Shown here: positions 39,104-47,116 of the stretch, one piece after another | How positions within the stretch are numbered: the first letter of the stretch is position 1 | Layout: the number at the start of each line of letters is the position of its first letter | Origin: MFD04580-c1 sp963702995 | Lineage (GTDB): Bacteria; Planctomycetota; Phycisphaerae; Tepidisphaerales; Tepidisphaeraceae | NCBI GenBank assembly: GCA_963702995.1 | Contig: OY969783.1 | Location: forward strand, 434,001-498,000 | DNA: 64,000 nucleotides | Reading direction: 5' to 3' | The notes under the pieces: model-generated | Seen by the model: only the letters and a program-made list of their open reading frames with translations | What the model was told of the DNA's origin: nothing | The model's database searches: none | Position numbers and translations under genes: made by a program

Positions 39104-39679
39104 ATGAAGGGGTTGTCTTCGGGGTGCGAAGGCAACCGGGTTGTTAACTGGTTCGCCGTTTTTCGGGTGAGAGCGAGAGAGTTGTCTGGCCAAACGTCGG
39201 GCGGCGCTCGGATCGGACGCCAACCCCGCGCTCTTAGCGCTCGCGCCCCGCGGGATCCGAGTGGCGGACGTGGCGTAAACCCTTGCCGTTATTGGCGGAA
39301 ACGAAAGAACCCCGCGACCTCTCGGCAACGGGGTTCCTGGTTAACTGGTCGGTCGCTCAGTTTCGCGACCGAAAGGAAAGCTCCGCAAGAGCCGCTGGAT
39401 ACGCTCGCAACCTTTAACGAGATAGGTGCTTGGAGAACCAGGTACTTACATCAGACCCGAAAAATCGATGTCCACCCCTGGAAGGCTCAAAAAGACCTTC
39501 CGCTGACCCGCGACCTGCACCCAGGTGTTAAGGCCTGTCCGATCGAGCGAGCGAAGCAACTTCAGGCCCGAATCGACAGCGGCGAGGTCAAAAACCGATC
39601 CGAACTGGCCTCAAAGCTGGGCGTCAGCCGAGCCCGCGTTTCGCAGATCTTGGCGCGACTCACCCCTGCCGTTGAGTAG
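39104..39679 (+). CDS. Small helix-turn-helix protein or remnant (left copy)
   Basis: Only the last 60 residues look like a real protein: ACPIERAKQLQARIDSGEVK, then NRSELASKLGVSRARVSQILARL, a compact HTH. The N-terminal 130 codons are low-complexity and probably not translated; the true start within the frame is unclear. The same HTH type, NRSELAKLAGISRARVSQILSRI, occurs at 63028-63348. A GAACCCCG/CGGGGTTC hairpin lies inside this stretch at about 39309-39340. Confidence 0.4.
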   Translation: MKGLSSGCEGNRVVNWFAVFRVRARELSGQTSGGARIGRQPRALSARAPRDPSGGRGVNPCRYWRKRKNPATSRQRGSWLTGRSLSFATERKAPQEPLDTLATFNEIGAWRTRYLHQTRKIDVHPWKAQKDLPLTRDLHPGVKACPIERAKQLQARIDSGEVKNRSELASKLGVSRARVSQILARLTPAVE

Positions 39680-39712
39680 ATCGCGACGGGTTCTGCCTGA
39701 GTGCTTCGGTCC

Positions 39713-40852
39713 TTACGGTCTAGCAACTGGAATGGAAGCTGCCAAGCGGAACTCGGTCTCCAGCGCATTGACCATCGCATCCCAATCTGCCCGGGTATGC
39801 GTGCGGAGATTCATCTCACGAGCCGGATCTGTTTTTTGCCCCAGGCAATATCGGGTGTATTGATTCGCCAGCGCGTTGCCGTCGCGTTCTCCCCACTCGT
39901 CGATCCAGCGATTCCGTATCATGTGCAATCCCGTGGATTCGGAGCCGTCCAATGTGATGAAATCTGTCGCGCAGGTCAACACCGCCCGATCGAACGAGCA
40001 TACCATCACGTAACGATTTGCGGATCCCTCTCTCAAGATCCGGCGACCCCAATAGCGGAGCAGCGCCATATCCCACATCGCGTTCCGCACGCCGGCCAGA
40101 GCTTTGTTGACGTCGCCGGAATTGAGACCTTTGAGCATCTTCCTGTGCCGAGCGGGGCTCAGCGCAAGGCTGCCATAGACGATCGCGCCAGCGACGAACA
40201 TGAATTCTTCGTAAGACCATCTGAGTAACTCGGCGAGTTGCCAAGCATGCGTCTGCCTGGGTTCGCCTCTCAATCGGATCAGGGCGAGCTTCAGTGCCAC
40301 GCCGTACTCGGGTCGAAAACGCGGGCGGTAATCCAAATCCAGTCGATTGACGCATGCTTTCATCTCGGGGCGCGTTTCCAATGCGATTGCGTCGGCGCCG
40401 ATCATGTCCTTACGCCCCAGCGCGATGTCGATGTAATCCTGCGCATGCTGGCACTGCAGGCTTGCGAACAGAATTGTATCTGATCGGGCACCGTCGATTC
40501 CATTGGGGCCGACAGGTTCCGAGACGGCAACGTTCGCATCGAAATAGATGCCGGTGACGAGCGAGAACGCCATGACAGCGGCGGCCAGCCTACGCTGGGA
40601 ATCCTCGGCTTGTCGTTTCGGGGAAGCGAGCGATATCACTTCTGACAGAGCATTGCGATCGAGCACAAGCTCGAACTCGGTCCCGTACTGGACAGTCTTG
40701 GAGATGATGTCGCTTGGGTCATACCAGTCAAAGCCCAAGACAGCCTTCCCACGAAACGGATCGTGATCGCGGAGCGTCAACCCGATCGCGTTCAGGTCGC
40801 TCATCGTTACAGGCCGCCGAATGGGTTGGGTCGTACGTTCGGACATCGTCAT
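39713..40852 (-). CDS. Hypothetical protein, about 379 residues
   Basis: This is a full-length frame with good codon use and no recognised domain. The N-terminus is MSERTTQPIRRPVTMSDLNA; the middle has AAAVMAFSLVTGIYFDANVAV and a helical region with LRWSYEEFMFVAGAIVYGSLALSP. Towards the end ALAGVRNAMWDMALLRYWGRRI and CSFDRAVLTCATDFITLDGSE suggest a nuclease- or PIN-like beta-alpha unit, but this is only an impression. It faces the CBASS operon across an IS5 element and is probably another island-borne accessory gene. Confidence 0.6.
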   Translation of the reverse strand: MTMSERTTQPIRRPVTMSDLNAIGLTLRDHDPFRGKAVLGFDWYDPSDIISKTVQYGTEFELVLDRNALSEVISLASPKRQAEDSQRRLAAAVMAFSLVTGIYFDANVAVSEPVGPNGIDGARSDTILFASLQCQHAQDYIDIALGRKDMIGADAIALETRPEMKACVNRLDLDYRPRFRPEYGVALKLALIRLRGEPRQTHAWQLAELLRWSYEEFMFVAGAIVYGSLALSPARHRKMLKGLNSGDVNKALAGVRNAMWDMALLRYWGRRILREGSANRYVMVCSFDRAVLTCATDFITLDGSESTGLHMIRNRWIDEWGERDGNALANQYTRYCLGQKTDPAREMNLRTHTRADWDAMVNALETEFRLAASIPVARP

Positions 40853-41036
40853 TAATCAGAATGGTTTTCGGCCTCGGCGTCGAGCCGGAGTATTTTAGGC
40901 AGAGGCAACGCCCTCAATGACATCGCCATGCGACCGGTGTGCCACTCGGCAACTCGACGATTGGTGCCAGCACGATGTCGGTCCCCTCATCAGTTAGCGG
41001 CGCACCGCAGACCGTTTGTGAGAGGGTGGAACTTTA

Positions 41037-41928
41037 GAGCCTCTAACGAAACGTCCGTTCGCGCCGACCGCTTCGCGTCGGATATTGTCCCTTGGCCCTG
41101 TTCAAGGAGGACGCGATGGCCAAGCCCCTGTTATCGGATGAACTCTGGTCGAGGATCGAACCATTGCTCCCACCGCCGCCGCCGCCCAACCCCAAAGGTG
41201 GCCGGCCGCCGGTACCCGATCGCAAGTGCCTCACCGGGATTCTGTTCGTCCTCAAGACCGGCATCGCCTGGGAAGACCTGCCGGCGGAGATGGACTGTGG
41301 CTGCGGCATGACCTGCTGGCGACGCCTGCGGGACTGGCACCAGGCCGGTGTCTGGCAGCGGTTGCATGAAGCCTTGCTGGCCGATCTTCGGGCTGCCGGC
41401 GAGCTGGAAATGGCCGCCATGATCGCCGATGCCTCATACCTCCGCGCTTTTTGGGGGCGCCGATACCGGACCCAGCCCTGTCGACCGCGGTAAAACAGGC
41501 TCTAAGCACCATGTTCTCACCGACCTGCGCGGCACCCCGCTGGTCGTCAAAGTGACCAAGGCCAACGAGGACGACCGCAAGCAGCTGATCCCGATGGTCG
41601 ATGCGGTGCCAAAGGTGGCGGGAAAAGTCGGAGCCCCCAGGCGACGGCCCAAGTACCTGCTGGCCGATCGCGGCTACGACTCGCAACCGCACCGCGAGCA
41701 GTTGCAGGAACGTGGCATCGAGCCAGTCATTGCCAAACGCAACACCGATCATGGCAGCGGGCTGGGCCAGTTCCGCTGGCCGGTGGAAAGGACCATCAGC
41801 TGGCTGCACCAGTTCCGCCGATTGCGAAGCCGGTGGGAGAAACTGCCGTCGATGCATGACGCCATGCTCCAGCTGGCCGCGGCGATCATTTGCTTTCGGG
41901 TGCTGCAATGAGGTTTTGTTAGAGGTTC
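41037..41928 (+). mobile_element. IS5-family (IS1031-like) insertion sequence, 892 bp
   Basis: Inverted ends GAGCCTCTAACGAAAC and the complement of GAACCTCTAACAAAAC bound the element. TTA is repeated at both flanks (41034-41036 and 41929-41931). A 3-bp TNA duplication and length near 900 bp fit the IS1031 group of the IS5 family. It is unrelated in sequence to the IS427-type element at 14.8 kb. It lies 21 bases from the 3' end of the CBASS E2 gene. Confidence 0.85.
41116..41911 (+). CDS. IS5-family transposase in two frames
   Basis: ATG 41116 follows AAGGAGGA. The first frame holds the N-terminal LLSDELWSRIEPLLPPPPPPNPKG and DRKCLTGILFVLKTGIAWEDLP (positions about 4-57) and the start of the first catalytic Asp block, AAMIADASYLRAF. 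At TTTTTGGGGG (about 41448-41457) the frame changes to GGADTGPSPVDRGKTGSKHHV, second Asp in LADRGYDSQPHRE and RWPVERTISWLHQFRRLR with the Glu. The homopolymer junction could be programmed or an indel. The transposase is otherwise complete. Confidence 0.83.
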
Positions 41929-41949
41929 TTAGCCTTTGGCGAGCGAAAC

Positions 41950-42637
41950 TTAGTGTCTGGACGTTTCCCAGGTTGGGGGGCCAGCGACGCAGCATGCCGC
42001 CCTAAACCAAGCCCTTGATGCCAAAAGTCGGAACCGATTGAGCACACGATGGTGACAGCGGCCCACCCGTTTGCCGCTACTGCAAGGACACGGGAAATTA
42101 TTCGCCAAGCGTTTTTTGAGCCCAAGCAATCCAATCATCGCGATGCATGCGTGGTCACTGCGCGCGCCGAGCATGCGCTTGTAATCATCGAGAAGCCCGG
42201 GGTCGCCATGCGTGAGTTCCCCGAACGGCAGCGTCTCGCCCTTTTGAAATCGGATGTACCCGTACAAGTACGGAATCAGGCACGATTCAACAAATCCAAG
42301 CAGGTCTGGCCGCGCCTGCAGTTTCATTCTGAAGTCGAAGAGGCGATCCGAGGCATAGCGTCCGATTCGGATTCGTGTGAAACGTGCGCGGAATCCTGCC
42401 ACCCGTCTCACGAACGCTCGGTAGATCCGCAGGAAACGTCGGCGGTGCGTCGAGTGTCACGGTGAAGGTGTCGCTGACGGATCCTTCGCCCACTGGACCA
42501 GACGCGGTGAATGCCAGATCGCCAGCAATGACGACTGAACCGCCAGCGCCAGGGCGAAGCGCCAGGCCTCGATACCGGTCAAGGAGCGCGGCAACCCCAT
42601 ACCGTATTGGTGGCCATCCTGCGTTGCGTCTAGTCAT
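41950..42637 (-). CDS. CBASS E2-like ubiquitin-conjugating protein with C-terminal SEC-C motif, frameshifted near 42340
   Basis: The E2 fold is visible in VVIAGDLAFTASG, DTFTVTLDAPPTFPADLPSV and RIPRTFHTNPNRTLCLGS. The last holds the His (about 87) and the catalytic Cys (about 95). An extra A near 42340 shifts the frame to MKLQARPDLLGFVESCLIPY, GYIRFQKGETLPFGELTHG and a zinc-binding SEC-C motif PCPCSSGKRVGRCH. In short type II CBASS an E2 protein without E1 conjugates the cyclase and primes it. Its ATG lies 8 bases inside the CD-NTase gene end. It is the last gene of the operon. Confidence 0.75.
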
Positions 42638-43802
42638 TGGAGTCCGACCAGGGCTTGGGGCCGTCGCGTATCACCACATGTGGTGCCGGGACCGGTGCGA
42701 CAGCGGTGCCCGTCATTTCGCGGGCTCTGCTCTCTGAGAAGTTGACCGCAAACCGATCCTCGGCAAGCTTCACGAGACGCTTGGGATCGAGCTCATTGCC
42801 GAAGGCGTCGAAATCCCGACACGCCTGTTGGTGCCACGCCCAGAAATTGTTTCTAAGTTCGGGGTTGGAGGACCATTTGTCGGCAAAGTCCTCACCGGGA
42901 TTTACCGGATTCGCCACGAATGGAGACCTTTCGCGAACGTACTCGGGCATCTGCTGAAGAATGCCACGGAGGGCGCTATCAAGATCAGCCTCACCTGCGT
43001 AGGCATGGGCAGAGAGCGTCGTAATGATCATCGAGATCGGCTTGAGTTCGCATGCACTGGCAAACATGGCGTCGCGGTGCCGTTTGAGAAGCTGAACGCT
43101 GCGCTGTAGGGGTGTTTTCAACTTATACGCGGGAACCTTCTCGACGTCGTCGTATTGTCCCTCCTTGACCAACTGCTTCCGGCGTTCCGCGGCGATCACC
43201 GTCATCCGGCGTTCGAACCAAGTTCCAAAGCCTATGGGATTGCTCGTTGGCCAGTTGTGGGTGATCACCTCGTACAGCGGATGTGATCTGCACGTCAGCG
43301 CAATGGCGCTGGCAGCCAAGTCGCGCGGAACCGCATACTTGTCAACTAGCATACTGATCGTCGCTTCATCCTCGGGCACGCAGGGAAGAATGTCGATGTG
43401 GAAACTCACGCCATCGGCGTAGTCGAGCCGCCAAGCACGTTTTCGCTCCTTTACAGGAGCCTCGATCCCTCGCGCCTTGGCGTACGCTTTCACTTCGTCA
43501 CCCACCAGCTCTTTGAGATCGCGCTGGGTCAAATGGGTTTTCTTGAGAAGAACGAGATGGCAGACGACGTCGAGATCATACTCTTCGTCTGGCGTGAGCG
43601 GGCGGATAACGGTACCCAAGCGAAACGATCCCTGCGGGTAGACCGCCGGATCGAATCTTGCGATTGCGGACTCCTTCCGCTTGAACCAATCGTTGAGAGA
43701 CGAATATCGGGAAACCGCCTTCTCATAGTAAGAATCCGGGATGTCGAGCATGTCGAGCATTTCGCGGAGTCGCTTGTTGCGGTCAGGCTTGATGAGGTTC
43801 AT
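42630..43802 (-). CDS. CBASS CD-NTase (cyclic oligonucleotide synthase)
   Basis: The 390-residue protein is a cGAS/DncV-like nucleotidyltransferase. Motifs: Gly-Ser helix in YPQGSFRLGTVIRPL (G58 S59), metal ligands in EEYDLDVVCHL (D76, D78), and third Asp in SFHIDILPCVPEDE (D137). The RLDYADGVSFHIDILPC form is typical of CBASS cyclases. It makes a cyclic di- or trinucleotide upon phage infection; which one cannot be read. It is third in the operon after the SAVED effector (33-base gap) and overlaps the E2 gene. It contains no visible break. Confidence 0.9.
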   Translation of the reverse strand: MNLIKPDRNKRLREMLDMLDIPDSYYEKAVSRYSSLNDWFKRKESAIARFDPAVYPQGSFRLGTVIRPLTPDEEYDLDVVCHLVLLKKTHLTQRDLKELVGDEVKAYAKARGIEAPVKERKRAWRLDYADGVSFHIDILPCVPEDEATISMLVDKYAVPRDLAASAIALTCRSHPLYEVITHNWPTSNPIGFGTWFERRMTVIAAERRKQLVKEGQYDDVEKVPAYKLKTPLQRSVQLLKRHRDAMFASACELKPISMIITTLSAHAYAGEADLDSALRGILQQMPEYVRERSPFVANPVNPGEDFADKWSSNPELRNNFWAWHQQACRDFDAFGNELDPKRLVKLAEDRFAVNFSESRAREMTGTAVAPVPAPHVVIRDGPKPWSDSND

Positions 43803-43835
43803 GAGGAGATTCCCTTTGTCGTAGTTTTATTGAAT

Positions 43836-45659
43836 TCAGCGTACTGGAGCCGGTACGAGCGGCTGAACGGCACTCCCCTGGCCACGGGCCGTGTCGTAGG
43901 CGCTCCGGAAGAATTTTTGAATTGCTGCATGATCTCCTATGCGAAAAGCAGCGAGCAGTTCCCGGAGATTCGTGTTTGGGCTGTCGGACAAGCGGAAGAG
44001 CTTTTCATTTTCCATAACAATTCCGAGTTCCAGGTGAGTCGACGGGTCGATCTTGTCTAAAACAGCCAGCACGCGCCGACCCCGGGCAATTTGGTAAAGT
44101 CCGCCGATCTCCAGGCGCGGCTGCCGCGCAAACAGCATGGCAACCGCGTCGCTCGATACAGCATTGTCGATCTGGACCTGCCGCCAATACCAATTGAGAT
44201 ACCTTCGGATTCGGCGGATCTGCCATTCGGCTCCGGCGTTGGCGTCAAATGCCCAGAAAGAGCGAATCGCCAGTTCAACCTGATCAACTAAAAAGCGTCG
44301 CATCGGATCGAATTGCCCAAGCGTGTGATCCTCGAACCGGGTCAGGTCAAGTTGGTGGAGCAGAGCATAGGCATCGGCCGTGTAATCGATGTGTTCGAGA
44401 CAATTTGCGAACTTGCCAACCTCCGCTGCCGTGTGCTTTCCGATGCTGTGGAAAAGGTGAATATATTCATGAAACAGGAACAGCCGAATCAGCATCCGAA
44501 GACGACGATCGTCGCCGTCTGCCGCGCGATGGAGGCCGACCAGCAAGCGATCGTTGAGCCGCCACCATTTGCGGCCGGCCTCTTCAAAGGCGAAATCGGC
44601 GGCAAATGACTCGGGGTCAACACCCACCCCTCGGGGAACGAATGTCGGTAGTGCAGGCAATGCCGGGAAGGGAGCCGCGCGACAGAATGCATCTCGATGA
44701 ATGAAACTTTGATACCAGAGCCCCCGGTCGCGGTCGTCCGCCTGGCGATTGGCGGTGTAACGCTCTATGTCTTCCAAAGCTGCGGGCCAAAGGTCCTTCC
44801 GCACATGCTGCGCGATCGCCGATTCCTCATCCGTCAATGGGACTAGCGGGGCCTGTTCGGCGGCGGTAGACAGAAGGATCGCGGCTTGTTGCCTCGCTTC
44901 GCTGCCATCTCCGCTGCGGTATCGATAGGTCTGGACTGGTTTGCCGTTGCGCAGCACCAGTTCTTGACCGACAGCAAAGCAGACCGATGGGGGCGCGGCG
45001 ACGAACAAGTGGATAAGGTCGATACCTGGGCGGGCATTTAGCACGCTGCCGTACGCGGCAATGAACGCCTTGCGAACGGCATCCACGTCGGCGAGCGACC
45101 GAATCATATTTCGAGCTGGCACCGCATTGGCGTGCGTGATGACGACGTCGGCCAGCATTCCTTCGCCGGCGACGGCGCGGACATCGTCGTCAGTGATGCT
45201 GTTGGAGATTGACAGTCGGATGACGGCTGTACCTCGCGCCTTTATGGTGACTTTCAATTCGTCTGTACCGACGATTTTTAGATTGACGGTCTGCGCAACT
45301 TCGGGCCATTGCCAAGGGCCGTCCGGGCCGAAGTGGTCGTGCGGAATGACCAAGCGTTCATTGCCGATGTGGGCACCCAGAGCGATGATGTGCGGGACTT
45401 CAGCAAGCCCCACGTAGTGAATGGCCACATTCCCCAACTGATCGGCTTCCTTGCGAATGCCCGCAGCGGCCTCACGCAGAAATGAGTCTTGGCCGCCCCA
45501 GTCGCCTTGGGCGATGGCATTGGCAAACTGCGCAGTCGGCACTTCGACATCCCTTCGGATGGTTCCCTGTTCTTTCGCGGAGAGAATCTGAAGCGACTCT
45601 TCTTCGGTGATAGCGCGAAGGGAGGAAGACTGCCGGATGATGAGTACGGGTTGATTCAT
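43836..45659 (-). CDS. SAVED-domain CBASS effector with HExxH metallopeptidase-like domain
   Basis: The protein has 607 residues. A SAVED domain, the CBASS second-messenger sensor, occupies about 76-245 (NVAIHYVGLAEVPHIIALGAH, HDHFGPDGPWQWPEV, PGIDLIHLFVAAPPSVCFAVGQ). Next is a helical region and FLFHEYIHLFHSIGKH with HEYIH at 397-401. A candidate third ligand lies in EHIDYTADAYALLHQL (E422, D425, D429). The layout suggests a zinc peptidase switched on by the cyclic nucleotide. The C-terminal 110 residues form a further unrecognised domain. Known SAVED effectors often carry nuclease, TIR or membrane modules; a zincin is less usual. ATG 45659 has AGGAT upstream. Confidence 0.78.
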   Translation of the reverse strand: MNQPVLIIRQSSSLRAITEEESLQILSAKEQGTIRRDVEVPTAQFANAIAQGDWGGQDSFLREAAAGIRKEADQLGNVAIHYVGLAEVPHIIALGAHIGNERLVIPHDHFGPDGPWQWPEVAQTVNLKIVGTDELKVTIKARGTAVIRLSISNSITDDDVRAVAGEGMLADVVITHANAVPARNMIRSLADVDAVRKAFIAAYGSVLNARPGIDLIHLFVAAPPSVCFAVGQELVLRNGKPVQTYRYRSGDGSEARQQAAILLSTAAEQAPLVPLTDEESAIAQHVRKDLWPAALEDIERYTANRQADDRDRGLWYQSFIHRDAFCRAAPFPALPALPTFVPRGVGVDPESFAADFAFEEAGRKWWRLNDRLLVGLHRAADGDDRRLRMLIRLFLFHEYIHLFHSIGKHTAAEVGKFANCLEHIDYTADAYALLHQLDLTRFEDHTLGQFDPMRRFLVDQVELAIRSFWAFDANAGAEWQIRRIRRYLNWYWRQVQIDNAVSSDAVAMLFARQPRLEIGGLYQIARGRRVLAVLDKIDPSTHLELGIVMENEKLFRLSDSPNTNLRELLAAFRIGDHAAIQKFFRSAYDTARGQGSAVQPLVPAPVR

Positions 45660-45743
45660 TTCGATCCTATCGACTGATTCCGTGATGATTGTTCCGGTTA
45701 CACATCCTGTCGCGTCATCCGACCGAGCTCCCTGGAACGGTGA

Positions 45744-46013
45744 TCATCGCCTGCACTCGGGCAGCGCCAGGAGGTTGTCGTTCCACTGGCCGTCGGCGTA
45801 TGTCCGGAGGTACTGCCCGCTGGAGCCATTCACAACGCCGACATCGGCACGTTTGCCACCAACGAGCGTATGGAACGTATTGGTGCGCTGGTTGATCGAA
45901 TCGATCACCTGCTGCCGAGTCCACCACCAAGTTGAACCGCCTAAGTGAGTAATCCCTTCGTGCGGATTGTTCCTCGGCTCTTTGTTGATGCATGTCACTT
46001 GCACGTCTGCCAT
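45744..46013 (-). CDS. DUF3892 family protein, first gene of the CBASS operon
   Basis: The 89-residue protein follows GGAGGTGA closely before ATG 46013. It matches the DUF3892 pattern: VQVTCINKEPRNNPHEGITHLGG, WWWTRQQVIDSINQ, THVGG-like loops and a C-terminal YLRTYADGQWNDNLLALPEC. The family function is unknown. It lies 84 bases ahead of the SAVED effector on the same strand and is likely co-transcribed. An immunity-regulating or anti-effector role is only a guess. Confidence 0.75.
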   Translation of the reverse strand: MADVQVTCINKEPRNNPHEGITHLGGSTWWWTRQQVIDSINQRTNTFHTLVGGKRADVGVVNGSSGQYLRTYADGQWNDNLLALPECRR

Positions 46014-46219
46014 TGTCACCTCCAAAAACCACTAAGACTTCCAGTCCAATAGCTGCCTTCTTGACCGTGATCTGATCGCGTGGCTGAGCCTGCTGACGTT
46101 CGCGCAAAGATTAGGAGAGAACTATCAGAATGTCAATCCCCACACGCATTCAAATTGTGCTTGTAGCACGCAATGCGTGTATTGTTGACATTTCTGATGC
46201 TGAGGTATACTGGTATGCT
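46014..46219 (+). promoter_or_regulatory. Divergent control region with palindromic operator
   Basis: This region of 206 bases separates the CBASS operon from the XRE operon. An exact palindrome CACGCA-A-TGCGTG lies at 46167-46179. Just downstream are TTGACA (46185-46190; overlapping TTGTTG 46182-46187) and TATACT (46206-46211), spaced 15 or 18 bases. The GTG start of the XRE gene is eight bases after the -10, so a leaderless transcript is likely. The XRE protein is the obvious ligand of the palindrome and may control both operons. Confidence 0.65.
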
Positions 46220-46591
46220 GTGACTCCAGATCCCGTTTACCAGCAGATCGGTGCCGTCATCCAGCGGCGCCGCAAGCAACTCGGACTGAAGCAACAGGGC
46301 CTCGCCGCGAGTCTCGGCATTTCGAGAGGCTCGCTTGCCAACATCGAAACCGGCCGCCAGAGCATACTGGTACACCAGCTCTACAAGTTCGCAAAGGCTC
46401 TCAATCTCTCGCCGAGCGACCTTCTACCTTCCAGTTCGGCACCACCGCCACTTCAGCACGACTGGTCTACTGTGCTGCCGGCTGGCTTGAAGCCGCAACA
46501 ACAGGAACAGATCGCCCGGTTACTGGAAGGCGCACAATCGGAAACCATGACACAGAAGCGAGAAGTCAATGCCAAGTCATCGAAACGTTGA
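46220..46591 (+). CDS. XRE-family helix-turn-helix regulator
   Basis: The 123-residue protein has the HTH_3 fold IGAVIQRRRKQLGLKQQGLAASLGISRGSLANIETGRQS (about residues 9-48), followed by HQLYKFAKALNLSPSDLLP. A Lys/Arg-rich tail ends the protein. GTG 46220 is preferred as start because upstream codons lie within the promoter. It overlaps the ImmA/IrrE gene by 23 bases. A pair of XRE repressor and ImmA-like peptidase usually forms a switch in which the peptidase inactivates the repressor. Confidence 0.85.
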   Translation: MTPDPVYQQIGAVIQRRRKQLGLKQQGLAASLGISRGSLANIETGRQSILVHQLYKFAKALNLSPSDLLPSSSAPPPLQHDWSTVLPAGLKPQQQEQIARLLEGAQSETMTQKREVNAKSSKR

Positions 46592-47093
46592 CCCCAGAGC
46601 CAAAGCTGAGGACATCGTCAAGAAGTTCGGCACCCGCATTGCCCCAGTTCCCGTGGACAGAATTGCAAAGTCGTTGGGTGCGGTCGTGCGTTTTTCACCG
46701 CTGGACGAAGAACTCTCCGGGATGATCTACATCAAGGACGATGTCCCAATTATCGGCGTGAACTCCTTGCATCATCCGAACCGACAGCGGTTCACCATCG
46801 CGCACGAAGTCGGTCATCTAGAACTTCACCGCCATCTGATTACAGGGGCGGTTCATGTGGACAAAGGATTCCCGATCTTAATGCGCGGCGTGACTGCATC
46901 CCTGGGAACGCACGACGTCGAGATTGAGGCCAATGCGTTCGCATCTCAGCTATTGATCCCCAAGTTTCTGCTCGATCAGGCGATCGGCAAGGAAACCTTC
47001 GACATTGATGACGATTCGCCCCTTGAAGAACTGGCGAAGAAGTTTCGCGTAAGCCGACAGATGATGGAGTTCAGACTTGCCTCCCACTCGTGA
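46569..47093 (+). CDS. ImmA/IrrE-family metallopeptidase
   Basis: This 174-residue protein has the family signature FTIAHEVGHLELHRHL (HExxH at about 78-82). It is followed by the IEANAFASQLLIPKFLL helix with the third ligand Glu, and C-terminal LEELAKKFRVSRQMMEFRL. The N-terminus KAEDIVKKFGTRIAPVPVDRIAKSLG is typical. It likely cleaves or releases the XRE repressor encoded just upstream, whose gene overlaps it. It acts in the cytosol. Confidence 0.88.
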   Translation: MPSHRNVDPRAKAEDIVKKFGTRIAPVPVDRIAKSLGAVVRFSPLDEELSGMIYIKDDVPIIGVNSLHHPNRQRFTIAHEVGHLELHRHLITGAVHVDKGFPILMRGVTASLGTHDVEIEANAFASQLLIPKFLLDQAIGKETFDIDDDSPLEELAKKFRVSRQMMEFRLASHS

Positions 47094-47116
47094 TGGAAAC
47101 CCGATAGGAGCGCGCC

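Noticed and set aside
39309..39340. GAACCCCG...CGGGGTTC hairpin considered as a tRNA T-arm or terminator
   Set aside because: No acceptor or anticodon arms fit around it, and no U-run follows.
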